The notes below the pieces were generated by a model. The model did not search any database. It saw only the letters and a list, made by a program, of their open reading frames with translations, and was not told the origin of the DNA. Positions 11,191-24,280 of a stretch of 64,000 bases of DNA are shown in pieces. The first letter of the stretch is position 1. Every line of letters starts with the position of its first letter. The translations under genes and the position numbers were made by a program. The stretch covers positions 209,743-273,742 of the forward strand of contig JAYKAV010002574.1 in NCBI GenBank assembly GCA_035582835.1, given 5' to 3'. The stretch is from Phoebastria nigripes (taxonomy: Eukaryota > Chordata > Aves > Procellariiformes > Diomedeidae).

Positions 11191-14100
11191 ATACAAATCA
11201 CTCTATTGACTGGGTAATGGAGTTTCTGGTCTTTCATCACTGAGCTACCTGAAGTTCAGGTGTGTGAAGTTTAACAGAAGATCTTCGTCTCTATATTGTC
11301 TTCTGAAATATCCTCTATTGATTGAATAAAGTTTGCAAAGGTATGTCCAATGTTTTGACAGCATTTCCACAGGTCTATTTTTAAATTGACTTAATGTTTA
11401 TATTCTGTAAATTTTCCTTATACAAAATGTGAGATGCCAAACCATTAGCATGGTTTTGTCAGATTAGACTGTGATTTGCTCCTTACCTTTCCAAATACCT
11501 TTGAGGTTCAGTATGAATGTTTTGCAATACACAAAAGACAAATTGATATCTAATTTATGTTACTGGATGGATAGTTCAATTTTAAACCAGCATCACCGCA
11601 CAGTCTAAAAATCAATAACCCATAAAGATGCGGAATGGTCAGAATAGGATTACATACAAATTTATGAGCGTGAATACTGTTTTGAAACTCAGAAATAGCC
11701 ATGCATGTATTTTAAAGCCATACAGATATAGAGAGTTTTAAAAGTGTTTAGGATTCTTTAGAAATGAAAACTTCATTTATGATAGAAATCCCTCAGAAAA
11801 GCACAGAATTTAATGATGAATAAATATTAAACACTGCAGAATCAGCCCCTGATTCAGCTGATTAAGAATAAAAAACTTCANCATCATTTTGGACACCATT
11901 AAGATAACTTGAACTCACTTCCTGTTCTTAAGCATGTCCATGAATTTGAAGAATGCCAAAGACTGATATCCTGATGCATAACTGATAGATAACTTTAAAT
12001 ATAGGTAACAAGGAATTTATATATAAACTATGAAAGTAATTTTACGCTTGTGGAATGAAATTGTCTTCAAAGTGATTAGAAAGAATTATTGGTAACTAGA
12101 GTATTTGTATCAAGCAAATACAAAAGACTTAATATAGCTTTTTTTTTTTTTCTTTTAAATTCCTATAGTAGTGTATTGGTGACTTCATATTACATCACAT
12201 TGACTTAATTATTCATAATTCATCCAGAATACTTTCTTTCATTGTGTATATACCTTCTGCTAGAGGAAAGAAGTTGACTAGCTATACGTTTCCAGACCAC
12301 TGAATTACAAACCTACCAGGTGATTTTTCAGGAGGTGTTTTTGCTTTGCTAGCCTAACTTGAACTTTACTAGGCAAATTTGTCCTTTTCTTGGAGAAAAA
12401 AATTATTTATATTGAGAAGATCCAATAACCTGTTGACTGACATAAAATATAAATGTTGAATTAGACATCAGAGGCACATTTCATACAGTTATATTGATAA
12501 CAAAAATCAACAGGACTTTAACTGGTAGTTTTCATGGCTGAAGTCCTTTCTTCCAACTGAAATTGAAGGTGAAACATTATTAAATTGAAGGTGAAACAAG
12601 CTTATAAATAAAATTAGAGTAAGTCAGGGTAAAATGATCTTATGTATTGTGCATGTGTACATGTGTTTCTGTGTATGTGTGTGTAAATATGTTTTCGTTG
12701 CACTATAAAATTCTGATATTAGCCTCTATAATAAGTAAACTTCTGAAAATCTAGTCATAGGATATTTTTTAATATAACTATTCCTCAGTAACAAGGGGCA
12801 AGAAGAAAAAAAAAATGAGTAGGGAAAAAACCCCTAAGTGTAAGAGTAACACAGTTCTACTTGGAAAAAATCAGTTAAAGCCTGAGATAATCCCAGGGTA
12901 TTGTGAACAAATGTACAATTCTTTCCTGTAGAAGGTAAGATAAAGGCGTGAATTTGTCTAGTCTTATTATAAATGACAGCAAGCCAGAGAAGCAAAGCAG
13001 ATGTTTTAATTGTTTGGACAAACGTTTGGAACTTTATTAAATCTTTACTTTTAAGGTAACTTTTAAAGGAGAGCTGTCTTGTAGGAACACTTAATGTTAT
13101 TTGTAACAAACTTCCTTGAAAATTTAATGCATTACAGCCCTGAGATCTAGAAACTTGTAGCTTGTTCTTGTTTTGTGCTAACATGCAAGGCTTAATCATT
13201 TCCTGGTCCAAAAACTAAACTCCAGACACAACAGTATTGGAGGAAGGAGCTGAGCTGCCATTAGTAAATTTAGGCGTTGTTCAGTTCAGACTTTTGATAT
13301 GCTGAATTTGGTATCTGATTTTGCAAGAACATCTCCCTAAATCCATCATCAGTAGAAGTTGCATAGGTAAGAGTAGGAGAACAGAGCAAGTGTGTACAGC
13401 CAATTCCATGAAATGAATCAAATCAGGCTACTAGAGAGTAGCACCTGAGCCCCACATAGAAGTTCTCACAAAAAGTTTTGTCTGTAACTTGTATGTAGCT
13501 TATGCAAATTACATACCAATTTTATATTGCCTGCCTCTCAGTGATGTGATTTGTAATTCATTTAGACGACTTCTGCATCTAATATTTCTCTAATAAAATC
13601 ACTTGTCATAATGGAATTGACAACTGAAAATGATGACATTGAAAAATAAATTAGCATTAGAAAATATGTCTGGGGATTTCCTTATGAAAAGCATTCCAAG
13701 GGAAATGGCATAAGGAGACATAAGTATTCCAGATGGTAAATTATTTTCTATATAACGTTCAGATCTATCTCTAAAAGATCAGCTTTTTTATATATTTATA
13801 AGATCTTCCCTGTCTTTAGCTTTTTAGTATTGTAAAATATTTCCTTTCAGTGATGGAAAGATGTCAAGAACTTCTTTTCTGTGGCTTATGGTACTGATGT
13901 TAATCAAGAGAGATTTCAGAAAGATCAGCATAACTCTGGAAATCAGAAAAAGCCACCAGTGAGTATACAATCACTGTATACTTAAAAATGAGTTGAGTAT
14001 TTCTCTGTGTTTGACCACACACACACATTTTTCCTATAGTAGTGACTGAAGTCTGGTAGAACCTAACAAATATTTCTCAAATGAGTATGCTGATTATATG

Positions 14101-14299
14101 AGCAAAGAGGTACTGGGACATTAATGACATCAGAGATGGTTATTTTACACTTTAATACTAGGAAATCTGGATAATTCACATGATGTAAGAAGTTTCAGGA
14201 TAAAACAGGGAACTGAAAGCATAAGTCTANAAGATTGAGAATTTATTAGCCTTTACTGTTTTATTAGCTTTTACAGTGTTATATCAGGGTGTATGGTCA
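11191..14299. other. AT-rich noncoding DNA
   Basis: No gene is recognised. Contents include a degenerate TG-rich patch near 12640-12680 and a 22-bp-period direct duplication at 12561-12598. Single N bases lie at 11881 and 14230. A 125-codon minus-strand frame at 12834-13211 shows no recognisable domain. Confidence 0.6.
12561..12598. repeat. Short direct duplication, period 22
   Basis: The 16-mer aattgaaggtgaaaca occurs exactly at 12561-12576 and again at 12583-12598, consistent with a recent replication-slippage duplication. Confidence 0.9.
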
Positions 14300-14845
14300 T
14301 CTTGAAATGAACTAATGCAACAGATTCTTCTCAGTTTTTTCCAGATATTTAGCTTCCAGTTCCTAACAGAAATACTTTATATATATAATCTTGCATTACC
14401 TATTGTTAAATTTCATCCCATTTCTATTACACCAGTCTTCAAGGTCATCCATTTTTTCCTGTATGATATAACAGTCCCCTTCTGTATTGGAGCACCTCCG
14501 CTTACATTGCGTTATCAATAAATTTCATCAGCATGCTCCTACTATTTTTTCTGCCAAGACCACCAATGAAAATATTAAATCACATAACTGAAAAATCAGG
14601 CTCTGAGAAACTCTTCTATGTCTGGCTTTCACCACTTCCAGCAGGTATCTCGCCTTCAGACAATTCCTTACCTATCTAACCTCTATTATCTTAGGCTCAG
14701 TTAATGTGGCATTCCATCAGTTTACTAATGGTGATGGATGAGAGCTACTGTATTTCCTATATTCAGAAAGAAAACAGGTATTTTATTAAAGAGAGGAACC
14801 AGGTTAGTCTAGCATGGTTTACTTTTGACGTGTAAGATACAAACA
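14300..14845 (-). repeat. Ancient CR1/L3-class LINE fragment A (reverse transcriptase), antisense
   Basis: Read on the minus strand, this is a heavily mutated remnant of the reverse transcriptase ORF of a CR1/L3-type non-LTR retrotransposon. On the plus strand the antisense landmarks appear in the expected order. They are a TTAAATTTCATCC block near 14407 (antisense of the MKFN motif), 'aaatttcatcagcatgctcc' near 14521 (the ADDT-side block), 'caatgaaaatattaaa' near 14563 (antisense of the LFNIFIND block), and 'aggttagtctagcatg' near 14802. Stops and indels abolish any coding capacity. The age and style match LINE copies shared across amniotes rather than the younger avian CR1 subfamilies. Identification is by motif order, not by alignment. 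Confidence 0.65.
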
Positions 14846-14984
14846 CATTGAGTTGAACGAGTAGGAGACATCTAAAGAAAGAGTACAAGAAAAGAAGCAT
14901 ATCTGGACAATTCTTCCCTGTGTATACCCTCCCACCACTTGGCAGTCAGTGGTTTGAAGTCTTGTTATGTCAGAGGTTAGATTC

Positions 14985-15735
14985 GGATCATTATGTTTAG
15001 TAGGTATCAATGAATCCACTAGGCCTTTTGAATTATTCATGCTTTTGGGCTGCAACATCTTGTGATGGTGACTTGCACAATTTAATTATGTTTTTTGTTA
15101 AGGAAAACTTTGCATTCATTTTTTAGAACTTCTCTTGTGATAGTTGAATTGAAAGATCCCTGTTCTAATGTCATAGTAATGAGAATTCCCTGTATATCAT
15201 TATACAGGCCTCTATCGTATCCTTCTTCAATTCTCTCTCTCTCAAGCTGAAGAACTCTGGTCCATTCCACAGTCTTCCAGTATGGAATGACTTCAAAATC
15301 CCTCCATATTCTTCCTGCCTTTTCTGCCTCTTTCCTAGGTCTGATGCATTTTTTCGAGATGCAGTGATCAGAAATTCAGTGTTCAACATGAATATACAGT
15401 GGATGGATTTATAGCATTAAAAAAAGTTTCCTGCTGCACTTTTTTCCCTAATAATTTCTAATGTTCTAATGCTGCTTTTTTAACTGAGGTTGGAAGCTGG
15501 TGTTTTTAGAGAACTAGTCACAATGACTCCCAGGTTCTCCTTCTAAGCAGAATTTAGAATCCACCATTTTCAATGTACAGAAAGGGGTATTTATTCCCAC
15601 ACAGACTGTGTTGTGTTTATTAACATCGAGTTTCACTCATTCCGCTTCTGTGTACCATTCACAGCTGTTGTTTCAAACAAATAGCTCTCCCTGATGAAGC
15701 AGCTCATCAGAGATTACTGTTGAATTATGCGTTCC
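14985..15735 (-). repeat. Ancient CR1/L3-class LINE fragment B (RT C-terminal region), antisense
   Basis: This is a second antisense fragment of the same LINE class, extending from near the element's 3' coding end back into the reverse transcriptase. Plus-strand landmarks in order are 'ctgcaacatcttgtgatgg' near 15050, 'cacaatttaattatg' near 15075, 'cctctatcgtatcc' near 15208, 'ctcaagctgaagaactctgg' near 15241, 'cacaatgactcccagg' near 15519, and 'ttattaacatcgagtttcac' near 15618. On the minus strand a residual frame (15171-15389) still reads like the conserved basic stretch before the RT C-terminus (residues ERELKKDTIE). The element is dead: frames are broken throughout. It overlaps fragment A in consensus position, so the two are separate copies or a rearranged one. 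Confidence 0.72.
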
Positions 15736-15769
15736 TGGAGAAATCCCCAAAACTTTTTTTTTTAATAAA

Positions 15770-15935
15770 GGAGGTCACAGTGCAATAGTGATGCACCTTT
15801 TAAAGTACCCTTAATTAGCATTGAGTCGAGACACAGCAAATTACAGTGATGTAAAATTGCAACCTTGACACAGCAATGCTATGCAATTGCCATGGAATAA
15901 GTAATCTTTATTTGCTTGCTCTTTATGAGAGGAAG
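15770..15935. promoter_or_regulatory. Candidate conserved noncoding element beside the LINE relic
   Basis: Directly after the LINE relic comes complex, non-repetitive sequence. It holds TTAATTAG near 15811-15818, the palindrome TTGCAA at 15857-15862 and the palindrome GCAATTGC at 15883-15890, with further GCAAT-type elements between. These fit homeodomain and C/EBP or POU-like binding sites. Motif density and lack of simple-sequence character make this one of the better enhancer-like patches in the window. Function is inferred only. Confidence 0.35.
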
Positions 15936-15939
15936 AGAG

Positions 15940-18900
15940 AGAGAATATCTTTAAAAATCATCATGACCAGGAAGGACAAATAGACTTGGAGCCTGGATAG
16001 TTACATAGAATTTTTCCAGATTACTATGTAGCTGAATGAAAACGTGCATACAAAATAAACCCCAAAGAGTATTAAAACTAAATTGTCTTCATTTCTATTC
16101 GCTTCACTTCCTAATGTCACTTACTTCCTAAATATCGGTTTTCAGACTGCAACTGCTGTGGAGCACGCGTGGTTTTTTGTTGGTTTTAAATTTTGTGGAG
16201 TTGTGACATTTTCAGGACTTCTCAGCTAGTCCTACATATTATTATATATATACTAACTAGCTAATTCAGATTATTAGAAATACTTTCACTAATATCAATG
16301 GAGAATCAAACTGATAATGTGTATAAATCTATGCTATCTTTCAGTATGAAAAATGAAATTGAATGCCGTGCTATTTATGCCATGGCACAATAGTTCTGTT
16401 GTCTTTTGGCGATATCACAAACCCAAATGCACNTAAAAGAATCCTATAGAAATCAAGCTTTATGTCTTCTAATGTCCCCTGTTATTTTTAATGAGACTGA
16501 AAAATAAAGATCAGAAAATCTACAAGATTAAATTATCTACCTTTAGTTACAAGAATCTCTACCTTGTTTGTAGGAAGAGAAATGTAAGGTATAGAAGATC
16601 TTTTGATGGGACTTCACTGTATCCACTATAAAGTAGTTCAGTGAAAGAGTCACTCTGATTTAGTACAGAGACTGCCTCATTGACTGTAATTGTTTTGTTA
16701 GCAATATATGTTCCGTATACCTTAGTGCACAGATACCTGTATTACGTTTCTAATTCTGTAATGTGCACATAACAATAAGAGACCTTATCTAAAAATCCTT
16801 TGAAACATCATTAATGTTTTCCCACATTCCAGCTGAACTTGTTGATTCTTGCCTGTATTAGTTGAGTCTATATTGAAAAAAGTTAATCAGATTTTGCTTT
16901 CTTTTACAGGAGACATATGAATTTCTTAAACAGCTTCAGACCAATAAAAAGACATAAATTAGATATAGTCTGTGAGCAAACTTTTTCACAATAGACGTAA
17001 GTTTTCCACTGAGACAAACACTATATTTTGGTCTTCTTTTCTATTGGTATTTTACTCATACATCTCCAAGGTAAAAAGAAAAGTATATATTTACCATTAG
17101 GGGAATAGAAATTCTGCCAGTAAAAATCATAATTCAAAAGCAGGAGCATTAGTACTTTGGGGTAAATAATGAAAGCTGGTCTTTGGTGTTCCTGTCACTG
17201 CAAACCACAGGAGGAAGGTGAAGACTCCAGTCTACCTAATGTGGCAGTTACTGTTGATTTTTGCGTGTAATGTTGTTCTCTTCTGATGAATCACACGTGC
17301 ATAACTTGCTGTCGGTTTGCTCTAATTATCGTAGATCATCTTCATGATTTGCCACTTGCAACCTAATATATTATGATAGTTGAAGTAATATGTTCTGCTT
17401 ATAATTGGTTGCCCTCTATTGATATGGGTAATGGATCTCTCCTGTGAAATACAAACAGTAACTAGATGCACAGCATGCAGGTGAGTTAAGTACCCATACT
17501 ACCCAGGAATCAGCAGGTATTCTTCATGACTTAGTCTCCAGACATATTTTTTCTGGAAGCTCAGCATATCTCTAATTGCAATTATATTTTGTGTCCATCT
17601 TGTCTCAGATCTTAGAAAAGGGGTTTCTGTGTATAAAGATTTAAGTATGAAAGTAAAAGGCAATACCAAGCACTTTTCTGTAGACTTAGAGAAATATAAC
17701 TGGGATAGATCTTTTCACAGGATTCCCATTTATATTAGTAGAGTTGGTCTCAAGGATAATTCACATCCCGAAGAGGAAAATCAAATCTTTAAACTGGAAA
17801 CTGAGAGCTACATTTTGATGTGGCAAGTCTTCATATTACATGTTTAGTTCAGTGTAATTAATAGCATTAATAAATCACTGGATTGACTGAATTCTGAAAG
17901 GATTGTAGCTCTCGCACAATAAACTGATGTTTGTGTTCTCCATGTGAGCACAGAAACACTGTAGTTAAGTGCACAGTTAGTGTAATACTGACTTTTTTTT
18001 CCTGATATTTGGTCACACTGTGTTCAAGGTTGGCAAGGGCAGTTATAACCCACCGGTGTCTGTCAGTAACCGTATTTGTCTTGGGCACTGGTCTCTACCC
18101 TCTTTTACATGTTCTATTCAAAACTTCCAAAATAAGCTGGAGACAAAATTTACATCCTCTCAAAGTACTATTAAAGAGTTTGATAAAAAAAAAAAATACG
18201 CTTGAGGCAAATGTTTGCGGATCAGCATAAGCTTTTTAAATATTTCACTTGGTTTCTTTCAGTAAATCCAGTTACAGGTGTTGAAGAGCAAACCGTCAAA
18301 ACCTTTAAAGGCTTAGCCCCTCTTTTCTCATCCTTACTGTTTTACACTTTTCTAAAAAGACTTCAAAAATAAAAAGAAGTGCAAAGAACATTGCATCCAA
18401 AACCACACACAGGTTTAGCCTAGGGTGACTATCTTTAGTTTTAGTGAACAAGGTCTCATTTGACTTTGCATATTTCAAAACTAACTTAGACTTGGATATT
18501 ACTTTTGTGACATCCATTGCAAGAAATCTTTGAAAAGAATAAATTACATTCTATTAAATTCATTTTTATTTATTTGAGGCTTTTATGTTACCTCTAAAAT
18601 ATATAAGACACAGCAGTTTTCACCGAATTTTCTGCTCTAATTACAACTTACCTAATACTAACCTAATCACCTACCAGACAGTGATTATATTTCTGCATAA
18701 CTTGCAGAGTTGGTGGAAATACATGACACAATACAAATTAAATGATTTGAAGGAAATTTGCAGTTCGTTACAATTTATCAGTACAATAGAAATAGACAGT
18801 AGATATCACATAGATAAGACATAGATAAAACATAATAGAGAAATGAGACAACTTGGGATTTTGGAGGGGAAGGAGAGAGTTTGACATTTTAGAATAGCAT

Positions 18901-20735
18901 TTAAGGGTCTGAATTAACTACTGTGTGTTCATATGTCTGGTTTAAACATGGGAACTGGTGAAATCTATGTACCACCTTCAGTGATGTTGGCAGCTGGAAT
19001 GAGGGGGCAAAAACCACTTTAAAATGTTGCATGCTTGGGCTGGGATCAGAGTTCTGAAGGTCTTGGTATTGCAAAACATTCATTTTCAGCATCTTTTTGG
19101 CTCTTGTTAGAAATACTGCTTTTGATGGGCCAGAATTTAATCTCAAAACTGATTAAAAGTAATTATTTGATTAATCAGTGAAGAAATAGAGTTCCTTTAA
19201 AAGCCAGACTCCATTTAATTAATAATAACTTGAGATTTTAGACGGTACAGATCTGAATACTAACATTCTTTGACAACTGGCTTTCAAATATGTTAGGTTT
19301 CTCTCAGAACTGCCAGAATTTATCCCACTAAGCATTCGGTGGCAATCTATGGTAAAAAGCTCCTTGTCATATCATTCCATGCACATCAGCTGTTCTCAGC
19401 TTCATGTGAATGTTCATCATGATCTAAACATACAGAATCAAGGGACGGGCAGAAAAGTGGTCTATGCATACAATAATAATGATGATATGACTTAATCTAA
19501 AGTAAATGTAAAGATGTAGTCTTTATATTCCTAAAATTGTCTTCATATACACAGAGTCATCTTTTGACTTTTCAAGAATATATATCGATACTTTTGTATA
19601 TACAACCTTGCTAGACAGGATGCATTTTTCATAGGGCCGTCAGCAGCAAAACAAATTGTATTCCATGTAAACAGAAAAAACATTCTTCTCTTTAAGGAGT
19701 AAATCCAAGTTGAAAAGATAAGGCATGTTGTTGGTTTATGCTTATTCAAAGCTTTGTTGAAAAGTCAATAAAAGTACAGAAATTAATGTAGTCTTGTTCA
19801 CAGTAATTTAAGCAATTAAATATTCCAGTCACTTTTAAACTCTTTTACCTTTAGCCCTGTTTTTCTTGCATGTTTTACTCTTTCTTTCTATTAAGAAAAA
19901 TCCAGTAGATATTTCATAGTGAAAGTGTAGTTTGTTTTTCTGTTTGTTTTTGATAGTGGACTTTGTGTGGGATAAAGTGTTGTGAAGTTGAAAAAGTTGC
20001 ATGGTATGGGTGAACGTGTAATTGAAGAAAGAGGTCTTTTGTTCACAAGAACCAGTAGTTATAGCATGAAATTCGTACTTACAAATAGTTTAAGCACTGC
20101 CAGGTTTGATATGAAAAGGAATGCACAGTGCTCTAATTATTACACATATTTTTAACATACGTTCTGCATTCTATCACAGAGACACCTGTTCTTTCACGTT
20201 GCTTTTTGCCATGTTACTTTTCCTACGATACCAATTATCTTAAGCACGTATGACAGGTAGCTGGCATCTTTATAGCTGTGAGGTTGCATTTCAGCAGGTT
20301 TTACCAGTAACACTGTGAACATGAAAATAATATGTTAAGAATCTGTTCTATGGAAAAGGATATCATAGACATAGAAAATGTGCTAAACAACCTTTGACAA
20401 AAAAAAAACAGTCACTCATGAGCTGAAGTACATAGTTTCTAAGTAATAACATTTTAAGATTAAAATGTTGCATATTCCAAGGCTGTCTTTCAAAACTGTT
20501 CTTCCAATTTACTGACAGGATCTCTACTGGATGTGCATCACTGTTAATAACCAAATGAATTAACAGTATGTTGAGGTTCTGTAGAGACCATACAGATATA
20601 TTCCTGTTGCAATTCAATAAAAAATACATGCTTGTGTAGAAGGAGGTAAATCTTTATTACTGTGACAAGGTTATAAAATAATATATGTGTATAGAGTGTG
20701 CTGGTTTTGTCACACAAGCAACAATGTAACAGGTT
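15940..20735. other. AT-rich noncoding DNA
   Basis: No gene is recognised. A good-looking splice acceptor context ends at 16909 but leads to only 15 codons before a stop (see findings). An N lies at 16433. All open frames are under 90 codons and unrecognised. Confidence 0.6.
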
Positions 20736-20739
20736 TGTA

Positions 20740-20965
20740 CAGAACAATTACATATGTAGTTATATATAATCAAAGAAGTATAAAACTATAGATTTATACA
20801 AATATGTGCACATATATAACTGGTTACACATAACTATAGTATTTTATACATATTTGTTCTATGCTATCTGTTCTATATAAACTATATGTATGATTATAGT
20901 TTTATACACATATATAAAACTATAGTTATATGTATACACATATATTTATATCTATAACTATATTC
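20740..20965. repeat. AT-rich degenerate repeat with perfect dyad
   Basis: The segment is almost pure A/T with recurring ACTATAG/CTATAGT units near 20784, 20831, 20896 and 20919. A perfect inverted repeat has 12-bp arms, TATAGTTTTATA at 20895-20906 and TATAAAACTATA at 20913-20924, around a 6-base spacer. Such sequence can extrude a cruciform. It looks like an expanded low-complexity array rather than a transposon, since no terminal repeats or target duplication are visible. Confidence 0.75.
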
Positions 20966-20970
20966 TTTAA

Positions 20971-20991
20971 ATTTTATTTTATTTTATTTTT
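20971..20991. repeat. (ATTTT)n microsatellite
   Basis: A short pentanucleotide run of about four units directly follows the AT-rich dyad region. Confidence 0.9.
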
Positions 20992-23900
20992 TACATGAAT
21001 TGTACCCAAGTGGATTTACCTGGACCCAAGAAATCTGTTCTCATTGTACCTTTCAGTTTTAGTTAGTTGTTTACATCAGAGCTTCTATTCTCAGTACAAA
21101 CACTGTGGTCTCTGGTTCCTTGCGTGGCTGGGATTATGGTAGCAGACTATTGGTTACCATGGTAGGCAGTAAGGTCCATTCATTCATACTGAATGAGGCT
21201 GGTGCTGAGAACCTAGCATTATTTATTCTCCATAGAACTGCAACTCTTGGCTGTTTCTCATTCATTTGTTACCAAGAACTTTGGATCAATTGTGCCAATG
21301 ATCCAACTCAATAAACTAGTAAATAAAAATGCCCTAAATGATCTTTGGCTCAGGACTCTCTCCAGCTGTGTCTAGGGACATGGTTCAAATACAATTTACA
21401 AAAGAGCACTATTCACATATGTAGCCAGGATGCTTCTGTGAGATGATGATAAATATCTAGCCCTATCCATTCTGTTCCATATAACTTTTACTGAAATCCT
21501 GTGTGGAGGGTCCCATTCTGCAAGAAGCTACTTACCTGTTTAGTTTCTGTGCCATAAGTTGTTGTTAGGTAACAACATCAACTCTACCTTACACTAGCTC
21601 CTTCTTGATTTACAAACACTTGAGTCGTTACTTAGGGTTTTCAAGAGTCCCTACCAACAGAGGTGGAGAGAGAATGTTTGTATGGAAAAACTCACTACCC
21701 ATTTTTACCATCTCAACATATAACTGAGTGGGACATGAAGTTCCAGTTCAGTGTCCGGAAACTGAAAACTATTTTTCTGGTGTGCAAGGTATTCTTCCCC
21801 AATTCAAATCAACGTATAGTTTCTCATAGATGTTAGCATAGCAATATAATCACTCAAGTTCCAAGTTAATAGACCTTTAAAGTTGATAGTCAAAGAAATA
21901 GGATGTGATGGATCATTTCAGTGTTTTATCTGGCAGGCAGCAGTAAAGTTTTATAAGCTTTTTTGAGTCACTTTTACATAAAATAGCATTGATGTTTTAC
22001 CATCTCTTCTATTTTGCATTTTCTCCATGGGATGAAAGGTTCCGTCTCAGTACATATAATAAATTTTCCACTGACTTTGTGTGGGTGGTAAGCAAGAATC
22101 GGTATCTCTGGTGAATTGCTAGAAACTGATGCCATTGTCTAACCAGATGTGTCTTGTCCCACAGGGATTAGGACCTATGGGAGATGTGCTGCCTCCTGGA
22201 AAGGCAGCTGAGGCCAGGCAACTGTGTTGCTGCCCTGTTGTCTGGACTAGGGTCATCATATATGACCTTCCACTGTCTTCTTCCAGAAGCTAGTTAGGAA
22301 CAGTTAGATGAATGTTACACATTCTGATAACAATAACTTCCTCTTCCTTTTCTTACACAGCAATGTCTTTCAGGATGCTGGGATTCTTGTCCCAGGTCCA
22401 TTGTGAGAGTTTGTGCATGTGCTGAACTACTATAGATTAACAGTTCATTTTTTTAATTATAAAATATCCTGATCACAACCCCTCTGCTGAATGGTACGTT
22501 TCCAGTTAAAACCAGCAGACTGATTAATCAGACTGACTCCGGTGAAACTGAAAAATTCCACATCTGAGCACCTTAGAAAGAGCTGATCTGGGATGAGCTT
22601 CCATTGCTATTTGTTGGACTTCAACTGGCTGCTATTTTCAGTTTTCCTCTTTGATCATGCTCCAGTAAATGAAGATCAGAGCATCAAAGGGAGTTAAATA
22701 TGTTGGCAGTGAGTGTCACTGAGCTTGACTTTCAAGTGTGCAATGCTAGGAATATATTCAGAAATATGAGTTAAGTGAATCAGGACAGTTAGTCACCTAG
22801 AAATGGAATCACGAAGGGAAGAATTTTGAGCACAGGGTCACCTAAATCTAGAAATAGGAAATATTGAAGGGAGCAGAGTAATAAGAATTCCTGCTTTTTC
22901 TTGAATTTAAATATCTATTCTTGACAGTTGTGAAGTCGTTGCTTAGAACTCATTAGCCCACCCTCCAGAGATGGAAGATTAAATTCCTGCAACTGACAAC
23001 ACATATAGGAAACACAACGACAAAATTTAAGATTGTTGCCATAGATTTCTACACATTAACGTTTCAGGTTTGCCTTCCAGCTCCTTTGCTGTCTGGGGTT
23101 CAGAATTACTGAAGCAGGCTGTGTTAAGATCTATGGTGCAGATATTCTGATTACACAAATAGGAATGGTTAGACACTCAGAGTCGGGAAGTTAGACAAAA
23201 GTCTGGTTATTGTGTATTGCTCATAACTAAAAGAAAAAATGCAAACACTGTAGTATTTGGGTTTGTATAGGAACCAGAGGACTTAATGTTACTGATGACC
23301 CCCAATAAAGCAGGTCTATATAATCACAGAATTTTCACTTCATCCGGTTCTTAAATAAACTTTATACCCACAAAAAGATGAAAATAAGTAATGTGCAACA
23401 CCTCTAAATGGAATCATCATACATTTAACAATGAATAAAATTCTTATTAAAAGTAGATTTGTGGAGCCAGGTTCTCAAATGGTGTGAATCAATGATTTGG
23501 TAACTAGTCACCAGGCATTAGAGCATTTTTAGTATTGAACCTTTAGTTTTTCAGTACCTTGCCCCCATATTGCTATAATTATATTTTAGTATTTAAGCTT
23601 CTTTCATTTTTATATTGACTGTACAGTCAAGCTATTTATTCATTTTATATGTGTCTCTACATATATAATTTTTTTTTTTCTTCATTTACAATCCAGGGCA
23701 TAAACTTAGGGAGACGTGTTCTGTCTCAGTACCATGTGGGAGAGTTTGCATTGACTTTTATTATCCAGTTTTGTATTTACAGATACCATAGGAAATGCCT
23801 CTCATGGTTCAGGTAGAACTTGGCGGCACAGATCCGATATCCACCCACTTTTTTAAACTGTAGAGCCAGTCAGTATTATGATCTAATGTAGTATGCACTC

Positions 23901-23996
23901 TGGTTTCCCCAGAAGCTAAAAATAGGATGCTTATACTGTTTCTTAATCTCTGCCTGTGAGAAGTTTGAAGACAATATTAAGAATTACTTTCCTAGT
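20992..23996. other. Noncoding, nothing recognised
   Basis: No gene or identifiable repeat is seen. Composition is slightly less AT-rich around 22.1-22.3 kb, without CpG enrichment. Confidence 0.6.
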
Positions 23997-24280
23997 TGTT
24001 GTGGATTAACCCTGGTAGGCAGCCAAGCCCCACACAACCGCTCACTCACTCCCCCACAGTGGGATGGGGGAGAGAATCGGAAGGGTAAAAGTGAGAAGAC
24101 TCATGGGCTGAGGTAAAGACAGTTTAATAGGTAAAGCAGAAACTGCATGCACAAGCAAAGCAAAATAAGGAATTCATTCACTACTTCCCATCAGTAGGTA
24201 GATGTTTAGCCATCTCCAGGAGAGCAGGGCCTCATCACGTGTAATGGTTACTTGGGAAGACAAATACCATAACTCTGAAC

